Shown: one piece after another, positions 15,897 to 25,839 of the stretch
Layout of the letters: each line of letters starts with the position of its first letter
Position numbering within the stretch: the stretch's first letter is position 1
Origin: Jiella pacifica
Lineage (GTDB): Bacteria; Pseudomonadota; Alphaproteobacteria; Rhizobiales; Rhizobiaceae
Reading direction: 5' to 3'
NCBI RefSeq assembly: GCF_010500815.1
Contig: NZ_JAAAMG010000025.1
Coordinates: forward strand, 16,176 to 80,175
Length of the DNA: 64,000 nucleotides
Position numbers and translations under genes: made by a program
Notes under the pieces: generated by a model
The model's database searches: none
Told to the model about the DNA's origin: nothing
Seen by the model: the letters and a program-made list of their open reading frames with translations, nothing else

Positions 15897-16763
15897 ATGA
15901 GCGCGAATGCCGCTTCCAGGCCTAAGATCTTGACCGCGGCATTCCTGATCGGGCCGGCGACCTTCATCGCCGCCCTCGGGGTCATCGGTCCGATGCTCTA
16001 TCTCCTGCGATACAGCTTCAACCAGTACGACCCGATGGAGCTGATGATCGAGACCTTCACGCTGAGCAACTACGTGGAGTTCTTCACCAGCCCGTACTAC
16101 CTCAGCGCCTACCTGACGACCTTGCGCGTCGGGCTGATCTCGACGGTGATCTGCCTCGTCGCCGGTTTTCCCCTCGCCTACGTCCTCGCCCGCTCGGGGT
16201 CGCGCTTCAAGAATCTGATGATCATCGGCATCGTCGTGCCGCTGTTCGTCGGCAACGCCGTGCGCGCCGCCGGCTGGATGAGCTTTCTCGGCAGCCGCGG
16301 CCTTCTCAGCGTCACGCTGATGAAGCTCGGCTTCACCGACGGCCCGACGGATTTCATGTACACCGAAGGGACGGTGATCGTCGGCATCGTCGCGGTGAAT
16401 CTGCCCTACATGGTGCTGTCGCTGCAGAGCGTCCTCGAGGGCATCAACCGCAACGTCGAGGAGGCCGCCTTCTCGCTGGGCGCGCCACCGCTCACCATGG
16501 CGCGCCGCGTCCTGCTTCCGCTGGCGCTTCCGGGGATCGCCGCAGGGACGATCCTGACCTTCATCCTGGCGATGAACGCCTACGCCACGCCGGTGCTTCT
16601 CGGCGGACCGAGCTTCAACATGATGGCCCCGCTCGTCTACGGCCAGTTCCAGCTGAACAACTGGCCCGGCGCAGCTGCCGTCGCCTTCGTCCTCATGGCG
16701 ACGACGCTGCTTCTGACGATCCTCGTCGCGATCATCACGAGGCAGAAGTTCCGCGAGGGGTGA
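15897..16763 (+). CDS. ABC transporter permease, PotB-like
   Basis: 288 residues, six predicted membrane helices, and the EAA motif EEAAFSLGAPPLTMARRV. It is the second permease of the importer, placed after the binding protein with 63 bp between them and an AGAGGGA ribosome site. With 12823-15833 the operon has two permeases, one ATPase and one binding protein. The final gene ends 134 bp before the carboxynorspermidine decarboxylase, which may have its own promoter. Confidence 0.9.
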   Translation: MSANAASRPKILTAAFLIGPATFIAALGVIGPMLYLLRYSFNQYDPMELMIETFTLSNYVEFFTSPYYLSAYLTTLRVGLISTVICLVAGFPLAYVLARSGSRFKNLMIIGIVVPLFVGNAVRAAGWMSFLGSRGLLSVTLMKLGFTDGPTDFMYTEGTVIVGIVAVNLPYMVLSLQSVLEGINRNVEEAAFSLGAPPLTMARRVLLPLALPGIAAGTILTFILAMNAYATPVLLGGPSFNMMAPLVYGQFQLNNWPGAAAVAFVLMATTLLLTILVAIITRQKFREG

Positions 16764-16897
16764 TCCAGGGGGCAGTGAAAGTGCCTCTCGGCTGAAGATC
16801 CGCTTCTGGCATCTCCGAGGGCCCATCCCTTGCGCCCCCTGCCCCCCTCGCCTAAACACCGGCCCTCATCCGGAACAACTGGCAAAGCGGGCGGGCC

Positions 16898-18001
16898 ATG
16901 GCAGAGCGACAGACCCCCTATTACCTGATTGACGAGGCGCGGCTGCTCGCCAACATGCGCGTCATGGACGAGGTGCGCGAGAACTCCGGGGCGAAGCTCC
17001 TCCTGGCGCTGAAGTGCTTTGCGTCCTGGGCGGTATTTCCGCTGATGGCCGAGCACATGGACGGGACGACCTCGTCGTCGCTCTACGAGGTGAAGCTCGG
17101 CCGCAAGAAGTTCGGCGGAGAGACCCATGCCTATTCCGTCGCCTACGCCGATCACGAGATCGCGGAGGTGATCGCCAATGCCGACAAGATCATCTTCAAC
17201 TCGATCTCGCAGTTGGAGCGCTTCGAGGCGGCGAGTGCCGGGATCACCCGAGGCCTGCGGCTGAACCCGGGCGTTTCCACTTCCTCCTTCGATCTCGCCG
17301 ACCCGGCCCGGCCGTTCTCGCGGCTCGGCGAATGGGATGCGGAGAAGGTCGAGGCGGTGCTCGGCAAGATCTCCGGCTTCATGGTCCACAACAACTGCGA
17401 GAACGGCGATTTCGCCCTGTTCGACGACATGCTCGGCGCGGTCGAGGCGCGGTTCGGCCATCTGTTCGAACGGGTCGAATGGGTCAGCCTCGGCGGCGGC
17501 ATTCATTTCACCGGCGCGGGCTATCCGGTGGACGCCTTCTGCCGGCGGCTGAAGGACTTCGCCGAGAAATACGGCGTCCAGGTCTATCTCGAGCCCGGCG
17601 AGGCGGCGATCACGAAGACGACCACGCTGGAACTGACGGTGCTCGACCGGCTGTTCAACGGCAAGGAACTGGCGATCGTCGATTCCTCGGTCGAGGCGCA
17701 CATGCTCGATCTCCTGATCTATCGCGAGAGCGCCAAGCTGGAGCCGAACACCGGGCCGCACGAGGTGATGATCTGCGGCAAGTCGTGTCTTGCGGGCGAC
17801 GTCTTCGGCACGTTTTCCTTCGAGGCGCCCTTGGAAATCGGCGACCGGATCTCCATTCAGGATGCAGCCGGTTATACGATGGTCAAGAAAAACTGGTTCA
17901 ACGGCGTGAAGATGCCGGCGATCGCGGTGAAGCGGCTCGATGGCGAGATCGAGGTCGTGCGCGACTTCACCTATGACGACTTTGAAAACAGCCTCTCGTA
18001 A
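16898..18001 (+). CDS. nspC: carboxynorspermidine/carboxyspermidine decarboxylase
   Basis: 367 residues of the alanine racemase-fold decarboxylase family. The PLP lysine is Lys39 in LALKCF. Other landmarks are MVHNNCENGDF, SLGGGIHFTG (phosphate-binding glycine loop), YLEPGEAAI and the catalytic-cysteine segment GKSCLAGD. It decarboxylates carboxyspermidine or carboxynorspermidine, the final step of the aspartate-semialdehyde-dependent polyamine route. It is followed 35 bp later by the matching dehydrogenase. In alphaproteobacteria this pair typically makes spermidine. The start at MAERQT fits the family length. Confidence 0.93.
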   Translation: MAERQTPYYLIDEARLLANMRVMDEVRENSGAKLLLALKCFASWAVFPLMAEHMDGTTSSSLYEVKLGRKKFGGETHAYSVAYADHEIAEVIANADKIIFNSISQLERFEAASAGITRGLRLNPGVSTSSFDLADPARPFSRLGEWDAEKVEAVLGKISGFMVHNNCENGDFALFDDMLGAVEARFGHLFERVEWVSLGGGIHFTGAGYPVDAFCRRLKDFAEKYGVQVYLEPGEAAITKTTTLELTVLDRLFNGKELAIVDSSVEAHMLDLLIYRESAKLEPNTGPHEVMICGKSCLAGDVFGTFSFEAPLEIGDRISIQDAAGYTMVKKNWFNGVKMPAIAVKRLDGEIEVVRDFTYDDFENSLS

Positions 18002-18036
18002 GGCGGAGCCAAAACCTCCTGAAGGGGAAATCCTCA

Positions 18037-19284
18037 ATGAAGAAGAACGTGTTGATCATCGGCGCCGGCGGCGTGGCGCAGGTGGCGGCGCACAAATGCG
18101 CCCAGGCCAACGACCGGTTCGGCGAGATCCACATCGCCTCGCGCACGGTGGAGAAGTGCGACGCGATCGTCGCCTCCGTCCGTGAAAAGGGCGCGATGAA
18201 GGTGAAGGACGGGGTAATCGCGGCCCATCGCCTCGACGCGCTGGACATCCCCGCGACCGTCGCGCTGATCCGCAAGGTCGAGGCCGCGATCGTCATCAAT
18301 GTCGGCTCGGCCTTCGTCAACATGTCGGTGCTCTCGGCCTGCATCGAGACGGGCGCGGCCTATATCGACACGGCGATCCACGAAGACCCGCTGAAGATCT
18401 GCGAGACGCCGCCCTGGTACGGCAATTACGAATGGCGCCGGCGCGAGGAAGTCGCCAAGGCCGGGATCACCGCGATCCTCGGTGCCGGCTTCGACCCCGG
18501 CGTGGTCAACGCCTATGCGCGGCTTGCCGAGGACGAGTATCTCGACGAGATCACCGCGGTCGACATCGTCGACGTCAACGCCGGATCCCATGGCAAGTGG
18601 TTCGCGACGAACTTCGACCCGGAGATCAATTTCCGCGAGTTCACCGGCGTCGTCTATTCCTGGCAGAAGGGCGCCTGGCAGACCAACCAGATGTTCGAGG
18701 TGCCGCGCGAATGGGACCTGCCGGTGGTCGGCAAGCGCCCGACCTACATGACCGGCCACGACGAGATCCACTCGCTCTCGGCGCGCTATCCGCAAGCCGA
18801 CGTCCGGTTCTGGATGGGCTTCGGCGAGCGCTACGTGCAGGTGTTCACCGTCCTGAAGAATCTCGGGCTTCTATCGGAGCAGCCGATCCTGACCGCCGAG
18901 GGGCAGGAAGTCGTGCCCTTGAAGGTGGTCAAGGCCTGCCTGCCGAACCCGGCCGAACTCGCGCCGGAATACGAGGGCAAGACCTGCATCGGCGACCTCG
19001 TCAAGGGCAAGAAGGACGGCAGGGACGCGGAAGTGTTCATCTACAACGTCGCCGACCACAAGGACGCTTTCAACGAGGTCGGCAGCCAGGGGATATCCTA
19101 TACGGCGGGTGTGCCGCCGGTGGCAGCCGCGCTCTTGATCGCCGACGGGACGTGGGACGTGAAGAAGATGGTCAATGTCGAGGACCTGCCGCCCAAGCCC
19201 TTCCTCGATCTTCTGGGGAAGATGGGCCTGCCGACGCAGGTCAAGGTGAACGGTGAGGAAGCCGCGATCGATCTCGCGGCATAG
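18037..19284 (+). CDS. carboxynorspermidine/carboxyspermidine dehydrogenase (saccharopine dehydrogenase family)
   Basis: 415 residues. The N-terminal Rossmann motif is VLIIGAGGVAQVAAHKC, followed by IASRTVEKC; AAYIDTAIHED and GAGFDPGVVNAYA mark the saccharopine-reductase-like catalytic core. It condenses putrescine (or diaminopropane) with aspartate semialdehyde and reduces the imine with NADPH. It forms a two-gene operon with the decarboxylase upstream and ends in a strong terminator (19308-19340). A generic saccharopine dehydrogenase label would be less accurate given the partner gene. Confidence 0.92.
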   Translation: MKKNVLIIGAGGVAQVAAHKCAQANDRFGEIHIASRTVEKCDAIVASVREKGAMKVKDGVIAAHRLDALDIPATVALIRKVEAAIVINVGSAFVNMSVLSACIETGAAYIDTAIHEDPLKICETPPWYGNYEWRRREEVAKAGITAILGAGFDPGVVNAYARLAEDEYLDEITAVDIVDVNAGSHGKWFATNFDPEINFREFTGVVYSWQKGAWQTNQMFEVPREWDLPVVGKRPTYMTGHDEIHSLSARYPQADVRFWMGFGERYVQVFTVLKNLGLLSEQPILTAEGQEVVPLKVVKACLPNPAELAPEYEGKTCIGDLVKGKKDGRDAEVFIYNVADHKDAFNEVGSQGISYTAGVPPVAAALLIADGTWDVKKMVNVEDLPPKPFLDLLGKMGLPTQVKVNGEEAAIDLAA

Positions 19285-19307
19285 ACCGCGACGTCATGAG
19301 GAATGAG

Positions 19308-19340
19308 AAAAGGGGCGGGTCCGATGGATCCGCCCCTTTT
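19308..19340 (+). terminator. rho-independent terminator after the carboxyspermidine genes
   Basis: AAAAGGGGCGGGTCC (19308-19322) pairs with GGATCCGCCCCTTTT (19326-19340), one G-T wobble, three-base loop, ending in TTTT. It lies 24 bases after the dehydrogenase stop and before the convergent small membrane protein; the A-run on the other side makes it potentially bidirectional. Confidence 0.85.
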
Positions 19341-19362
19341 CGCATCGACCCGGGCGGAAGAG

Positions 19363-19749
19363 TCAGAACGGCTTTGCCACCATCACCCAATAGACGAAGA
19401 CGACGAGGGCGAGCATGGCGACCGACAGACCGATCGCCGTCGTCTTTTCACCTGCCGCATAGGCCCGGCGACTTTTTGCACCGAGGATCGGATAGCCGAC
19501 GAGGACGGCGAGGCCGACCCAGGTGAAGACCTGACCCATCCATTCCGGCATCATTGCCACCAGGACCAGGCCGAGAACACCGACCAGGCTGGTGAGCGCG
19601 ACGGCGCCGACATAGACCGCCTTGCGCATCCCGCCGACGGCGCTGACGGCACCGGACGGCGCGGTCAGTGCGACGCCGGTCCAGCCGATGGACAGCAGCA
19701 GCGCCAGCATGGCGAGGCCGCCATGGGCCTTGACCAGAGTTTCATACAT
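19363..19749 (-). CDS. small four-helix membrane protein, unknown function
   Basis: 128 residues, almost entirely hydrophobic, with four predicted membrane helices: LAMLALLLSIGWTGVAL, a helix around VALTSLVGVLGLVLVAM, VFTWVGLAVLVGYPILGA, and SVAMLALVVFVYWVMV. No motif was recognised. The start at MYETLVKAHGG is preferred because AAGGAC lies upstream; the longer open frame in front is arginine-rich and unlike a real N-terminus. It is convergent with the polyamine operon and shares its terminator region. Confidence 0.7.
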   Translation of the reverse strand: MYETLVKAHGGLAMLALLLSIGWTGVALTAPSGAVSAVGGMRKAVYVGAVALTSLVGVLGLVLVAMMPEWMGQVFTWVGLAVLVGYPILGAKSRRAYAAGEKTTAIGLSVAMLALVVFVYWVMVAKPF

Positions 19750-20184
19750 GTCGCGTCCTTGTTCTCGAAGTCTTCCAGATTCGGCCCGAGCCTTTCCACG
19801 TCGGCGGCATGCAATGCAAGGCCCAGTGCCGGCCCTCGTCAAACCGCCCGGCCGGTCCCATCGGCACCGGGCGCTCTGGTCGTGGGAGGTAATGGGAGGT
19901 GGTGAAAGCGAACCGCCTTCGAACGATCATGCCAACGCCATCGGCGCGCCGGGTCTACCCCCGCGGCGAAACGTCCGACACGCCTGCCGGTCGCCATTCG
20001 TCTCCTCGCCCCGGCCACCCAGGGCCCGCCCCGCCCGCGCGCCTGCCGGAACGACCCCGCAAACGACCGCTGCCCCCGATTTTACACAGGGGAGAAGCCG
20101 TTCGGCGGCGGTGGACTCTTCCCTTCCCGTCGATCAAACCTATTGACGTAAGGACGGGCCGCGAGGCCAGCAGCGGAGACCGGC
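19750..20184. other. 435-bp gene-free stretch upstream of the alanine/glycine symporter
   Basis: No credible gene was found. The region was checked for a glycine riboswitch, which precedes this symporter family in some bacteria, but the aptamer core sequence pattern was not seen. Both flanking promoters (divergent) must lie here. Confidence 0.5.
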
Positions 20185-21630
<1,446 letters not shown>

Positions 21631-21725
21631 GGGGCCGTGCCGTATCGGCCGCCGCCTTTTCATTCCGGCCGCGTGCCCCTATCACGCTCCCTCACGCAAC
21701 GGACCAAAACGACAGGGAGAGCGCC

Positions 21726-22646
21726 ATGGCAGAGGCACAGAGGATCGACGGCAAGGCGGCGGCGGCGCGGATCATCGAGACGGTGAAGGCCGGCACCAAT
21801 GCGCTGACGGAGAAGACCGGGCTCGTCCCCGGCCTTGCGGTCGTCATCGTCGGCGAGGATCCGGCGAGCCAGGTCTATGTCGGCTCCAAGGCGAAGATGG
21901 CCAGCGAGTGCGGCTTCAAGTCGATCAAGCACGAGCTGCCGGCCGAGACCAGCGAAGAGACGCTGCTGAAGGTCGTGCGCGATCTCAACGCGGACCCGCA
22001 GGTCCACGGAATTCTCGTCCAGCTGCCGCTGCCGAAGCACATCGACGAGGCCAAGGTCGTCCAGACCGTTGATCCGGACAAGGACGTCGACGGGTTCCAC
22101 CTGATCAATGTCGGGCGGCTGTCGACCGGCGACACCGCCGCCGCCTTCGTGCCCTGCACGCCGGCGGGTTCGATGCTGCTGATCCGCGAGGTGCTGGGCG
22201 ACGATCTTTCCGGCAAGAGCGCCGTCATCGTCGGCCGCTCGAACATCGTCGGCAAGCCGATGGCGCAGCTGCTGCTCGCCGCCAACGCCACCGTCACCAT
22301 CGCCCATTCGCGCACCAAGGATCTCGCCGCCGTCTGCCGCGGCGCCGACATCCTGGTCGCGGCGGTCGGGCGGCCGGAGATGCTGACCGCGGAGTATGTG
22401 AAGGACGGGGCGGTGGTCGTCGATGTCGGCATCAACCGCATCGAGGCGGCGGAAAAGGGCCTGAAGGAGGATGGCACGCCGAAAACGAAGCTCGTCGGCG
22501 ACGTGAACTACGCCGAGGCCGCCGCAAAGGCCGCGGCGATCACGCCGGTGCCGGGAGGCGTCGGGCCGATGACCATCGCCATGCTGATGGCCAACACGCT
22601 GCGCTCGGCCTGCCGGTCGGCGGGGATGGAGCCGCCGGCACTCTGA
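21726..22646 (+). CDS. folD: bifunctional methylenetetrahydrofolate dehydrogenase/methenyltetrahydrofolate cyclohydrolase
   Basis: 306 residues. Catalytic and cofactor motifs: [16 protein letters not shown] (containing the Tyr and Lys of the active site), [24 protein letters not shown], the NADP-binding [12 protein letters not shown], and [14 protein letters not shown]. It interconverts methylene-, methenyl- and formyl-tetrahydrofolate in the cytoplasm. ATG 21726 has AGGGAGAG upstream. It is close behind the alanine/glycine symporter, which could link glycine-derived one-carbon units with folate, but such placement may be coincidence. Confidence 0.97.
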   Translation: MAEAQRIDGKAAAARIIETVKAGTNALTEKTGLVPGLAVVIVGEDPASQVYVGSKAKMASECGFKSIKHELPAETSEETLLKVVRDLNADPQVHGILVQLPLPKHIDEAKVVQTVDPDKDVDGFHLINVGRLSTGDTAAAFVPCTPAGSMLLIREVLGDDLSGKSAVIVGRSNIVGKPMAQLLLAANATVTIAHSRTKDLAAVCRGADILVAAVGRPEMLTAEYVKDGAVVVDVGINRIEAAEKGLKEDGTPKTKLVGDVNYAEAAAKAAAITPVPGGVGPMTIAMLMANTLRSACRSAGMEPPAL

Positions 22647-22713
22647 TCGAGCTCACCGACGATCAACAGGGCCCGTGCCGAGCGAGGATCGCGCCGCCCG
22701 AGCACCCGGAAGA

Positions 22714-23637
22714 TCAAAGGGCGGCGTATTGTCCCGCCGTCGGCCAGGCGCACTGGGCCGAGAGACCGGCATAGAACAGGTCGGCGAGGCGCCTGCGCTC
22801 AGCCTCGACCAGCGGGCCGTCGATGGCGACGTCCCGGCAGCGGCCGTGCTGGCCGGCGGGGACAAGGTCTGGATTGGCGAGGACGTCGTCGAGGTCGTTG
22901 TCGAACCAGGCCCGCGAGCCCATGTCGAAGAAGCTCTCCGCCGGCAGGCCGTCCGCGAGCAGCACGTCGTGCTGGTCGAGCTCGACATGCCAATAGGTGA
23001 CGCGGCTCAGCGTGGTTCGCTCGATCGTCGTGCCGTTGATCAGGTTCATGATCGGCACCAGCACCTCGACGCCGTCCTGCTTCACCAGCACAGGGTGGCC
23101 GGGCGATAGGAAAACGTCGCGCTCAGGGACGCCGGCACCGAAGGCGTCTGCCCTAATTCGAATCGGTGCCATGTGAGCCCGTTCCCCGGCACAGTTGAGA
23201 ACACGCCTGCCGATCCAGACGATCGGACGTCGTGCCCCCGAAGCGGTGACGGCCAGATCACCGACGGCCAGTTCCTCGATGGGTTTCGGACCATTGACGG
23301 TCTCTATCCGGGTGCCGGCGGAGAAACAAATGGCAATCTCCGCATCCGTATCCAAAGTGAGGATATTACCATTCGCGTAGTACACTTTGGAATAAATCCA
23401 AGTTAGCGAACTTATAGGAGTAATAGATAAGCTGTTTGAGTTAAAAATATAGGTGTCAACGGCGCCGCTTCCTGAAAGATCGACCTGTTCATTTACTATA
23501 TCGCCGATAACAGTCAAATCATCGCCATTTCCGTCATCGTATTCACTGATATAGTAAGGGATTCCCCAGTAACTCGTAACCGTATAGGTACCGTCATTGT
23601 TTGACTCGACATAAAAATTGTAGAATTTCGTTGCCAT
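22714..23637 (-). CDS. Hint-domain protein with AT-rich N-terminal segment
   Basis: 307 residues. Residues 1-103 are rich in Tyr, Asn, Ser and Asp and contain repeating beta-like strands. At Cys104 a Hint module begins: CFSAGTRIETVNGPKPIEEL, then VGDLAVTASGARRPIVW and the block-B-like LSPGHPVLV; this is the Hint_2 type frequent in alphaproteobacterial secreted and RTX-like proteins. Hint domains can self-cleave, but no terminal Asn-Cys splice junction is seen. The first ~300 bases of the gene are strongly AT-rich while the Hint part has normal high G+C, suggesting a chimeric gene. AGGAGGGG precedes ATG 23637. Function unknown. Confidence 0.8.
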   Translation of the reverse strand: MATKFYNFYVESNNDGTYTVTSYWGIPYYISEYDDGNGDDLTVIGDIVNEQVDLSGSGAVDTYIFNSNSLSITPISSLTWIYSKVYYANGNILTLDTDAEIAICFSAGTRIETVNGPKPIEELAVGDLAVTASGARRPIVWIGRRVLNCAGERAHMAPIRIRADAFGAGVPERDVFLSPGHPVLVKQDGVEVLVPIMNLINGTTIERTTLSRVTYWHVELDQHDVLLADGLPAESFFDMGSRAWFDNDLDDVLANPDLVPAGQHGRCRDVAIDGPLVEAERRRLADLFYAGLSAQCAWPTAGQYAAL

Positions 23638-24545
23638 CCTGCCCCTCCTGCTGCTGCGACCCGGTAGATGCAAGCTGACATTTTAAAATGATATGGCGCG
23701 AACCGGCTGCCGTTTTTCGACCAGACAGGTGGCTGTGGGTCGCACTGCTGGCTTGAGGTTCGAAATTGCCGAGCACCGCGCCAATCTTAGTTAAAGCCAT
23801 AGACTTTCATGTCGGCATATTATCTTGTTGTTACGAAATGTAAACCTTCTTGCAGAGGGGGACGGGTTGAATCGCCAACGATGCTGTATCGCAAAAACCC
23901 CGCCCGCAGCGTCGTTTCGGCTCTTCGTAGGGCGTCACCACCCGGCGTGTTCCGACCGTCTCTCACGCTCTGAATCGAGATGTGGGCGTCATCGGTTCAA
24001 CACGGTACTCATAGATCGCTCATGGCAACCTTCTTCCACCGGTTCTCGATTCGGCAAAGGAATCGGCTAGCTCCTCTAGCCCCCAGATTAGGAGACCGTG
24101 CCGACGGGCCCAAAACGCGGCAACAAGAACCGGAGAACCGCCCTTGCAGAAAGCACGGCCTTCGTATCGGACGAAACGGCCTCGTGGAGCGATGAAGGCC
24201 CAGCCCGCGCGGCATGAATAAAGTGAGAAGATCTTCAAACGCCTCGCACACGCCTTGGCGCGAGCCAGTCGAGCTATGAGGGGGACGGTCCGCCCCCTCG
24301 AGGCCGGACCGTCCGAGTCGCCTCCCCGGCAACTCCCGCCGCGGCAACGCATTTGCTCGTTGCTCTCCGTGGGCTTCCACGATCTCGTCAATACTATGGC
24401 CCGCCACCCTGGGGTAGTGACAGGAATCCCCTTCCCCAAGGATTTGGCAACTCTCGTTAATGAATGCCTAATTCATCCACAGGCAAATGCTGCCGGCCCT
24501 GCCATCCAGGGCGATGTGGAGCGGGGGCAGCACGGGCGGCCGCCC
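23638..24545. other. 908-bp stretch without a recognisable gene
   Basis: Open frames here lack ribosome sites, family similarity and consistent codon bias. Composition is mixed: AT-rich near the Hint gene, then average. A short hairpin GCTAG-CTCCT-CTAGC occurs at about 24066-24080. No tRNA, IS or repeat array was seen. It could hold a decayed gene or a small RNA; nothing positive supports either. Confidence 0.4.
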
Positions 24546-25781
24546 TTACAGACGACCGGCGAGCGCCTTCGATGGCCAGCAGGTTTCCGGCAGGCCGAGC
24601 CTTGCCTCCGCCTCGCCGATCGAGCGGCGGGTCTTGAAGCCCGCGAGCCCGTCCACCGCGCCGACGTCCATGCCGCGCGCGACCAGCTTCTCCTGCATCC
24701 GGTAGACGTCACCGCGGGTCAGGCGATCGGCCTTTCGCCATTGCCGCACCAGCGGCCCGGCACCCTGGATCCGATCGGCGAGATGGCCGACGAACAGGGC
24801 GTAGAGGTCGGAGTTGTTGTATTCCTTGATGACGTAGAAGTTCGGCGTGGCGACGAAGGCCGGGCCGAAGCGGCCGGCGGGAAACAGGAGATGGCCGGTG
24901 GTCGAGAGTTCGCCTTGCGGGAACTTGCGGCCGGCGACGCGCGAGGCGCCGGCATCGACGAGATCGGCGATCCGGAAGGCCTTGTCCGGCCCCTCGCCGC
25001 GGCAGGAGAGCGACGCCGGGATCTCGGCCTCGAAGCCCCAGTCCCGGCCACGCTGCCAGCCGGCGGCCTGCAGGTAGTTGGCGATCGAGGCGAGCGTGTC
25101 GGGCACCGAGTTCCAGATGTCGCGGCGCCCGTCGCCGTCGAAATCGACCGCGAACTTCAGGAATTTCGACGGCATGAACTGCGGCTGGCCGAGCGCGCCG
25201 GCCCAGGAGGACTTCATCTCCGACACCTTCAGGTGCCCGTCGGCGACGATCTTCAAGGCGGCGATCAGTTCCGCGCGGAACATCGCCTTGCGACGCGACA
25301 GATAGGCCTTGGTGCCGAGCACCTCGAAGGCGTTCATCGGGATTTTCGCAGCGCCGAAAGCCGATTCGCGGCCCCATATGGCGAGGATGATCGGCGCCGG
25401 CACGCCGTAGCGCTGCTCGATCCGCGCCAGAAGGTCGCCATGGCGGGACCGCAGCTTTCGTGCCGTGGCGACGTTGCCGGCGACGGCGCGCTCCGACAGA
25501 TAGTCGGCGCCGCTCTTGAACTCGGCCTGGAAGTTGATCTCGGCAACGGTGTCCTTGCCGCCGGGCAGGACGAGGTCGGGCAGCTTCGTGTTCGGCGAGA
25601 CGCCCCTGAAGGCGGCCTCGAAGACGGCGCGCGACACGCCTTCGGCCTTGGCCGCTGGCCATATATCGGCTTCGAGAAAGGCGCGGAAGCCGGCGTCGAG
25701 CGAGGCGGCGCGGACCGGCGCGGCGGCCGAGAGCGCGAGGAGGAGAATGGCGGCACAGAGGCGGCAGAGACGATCGGTCAT
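24546..25781 (-). CDS. lytic murein transglycosylase, MltB family
   Basis: 411 residues with a signal peptide (cleavage near AAPVRA-A, residue 26). The catalytic glutamate is Glu139 in AIWGRESAFG; MKSSWAGALGQPQFMPS and VDFDGDGRRDIWNSVPD are the conserved substrate-groove motifs of the SLT_2/MltB domain. A C-terminal peptidoglycan-binding-like repeat (about 340-400; LVARGMDVGAVDGLAGFKTR) follows. It cleaves glycan strands in the periplasm forming anhydromuropeptides. No lipobox cysteine is found at the signal end, so it is soluble rather than a lipoprotein. Downstream of a crotonase-family gene in the same direction, 58 bp apart. Confidence 0.92.
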   Translation of the reverse strand: MTDRLCRLCAAILLLALSAAAPVRAASLDAGFRAFLEADIWPAAKAEGVSRAVFEAAFRGVSPNTKLPDLVLPGGKDTVAEINFQAEFKSGADYLSERAVAGNVATARKLRSRHGDLLARIEQRYGVPAPIILAIWGRESAFGAAKIPMNAFEVLGTKAYLSRRKAMFRAELIAALKIVADGHLKVSEMKSSWAGALGQPQFMPSKFLKFAVDFDGDGRRDIWNSVPDTLASIANYLQAAGWQRGRDWGFEAEIPASLSCRGEGPDKAFRIADLVDAGASRVAGRKFPQGELSTTGHLLFPAGRFGPAFVATPNFYVIKEYNNSDLYALFVGHLADRIQGAGPLVRQWRKADRLTRGDVYRMQEKLVARGMDVGAVDGLAGFKTRRSIGEAEARLGLPETCWPSKALAGRL

Positions 25782-25839
25782 GCCGGCAGTGATAACGGCG
25801 CGGCGGGCTCGCCGAAAGCCTCTTTCCGCGAGCGCCCGG

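Noticed and set aside
12823..16763. Calling the importer a spermidine/putrescine transporter
   Set aside because: Only family-level resemblance is visible and operon coupling to amidohydrolases points to another cargo.
19750..20184. Possible glycine riboswitch upstream of the alanine/glycine symporter
   Set aside because: The conserved aptamer core pattern could not be found on the plus strand.
24009..24540. Several open frames in the gap downstream of the Hint gene
   Set aside because: No ribosome-binding sites, no family resemblance and mutually overlapping on both strands.
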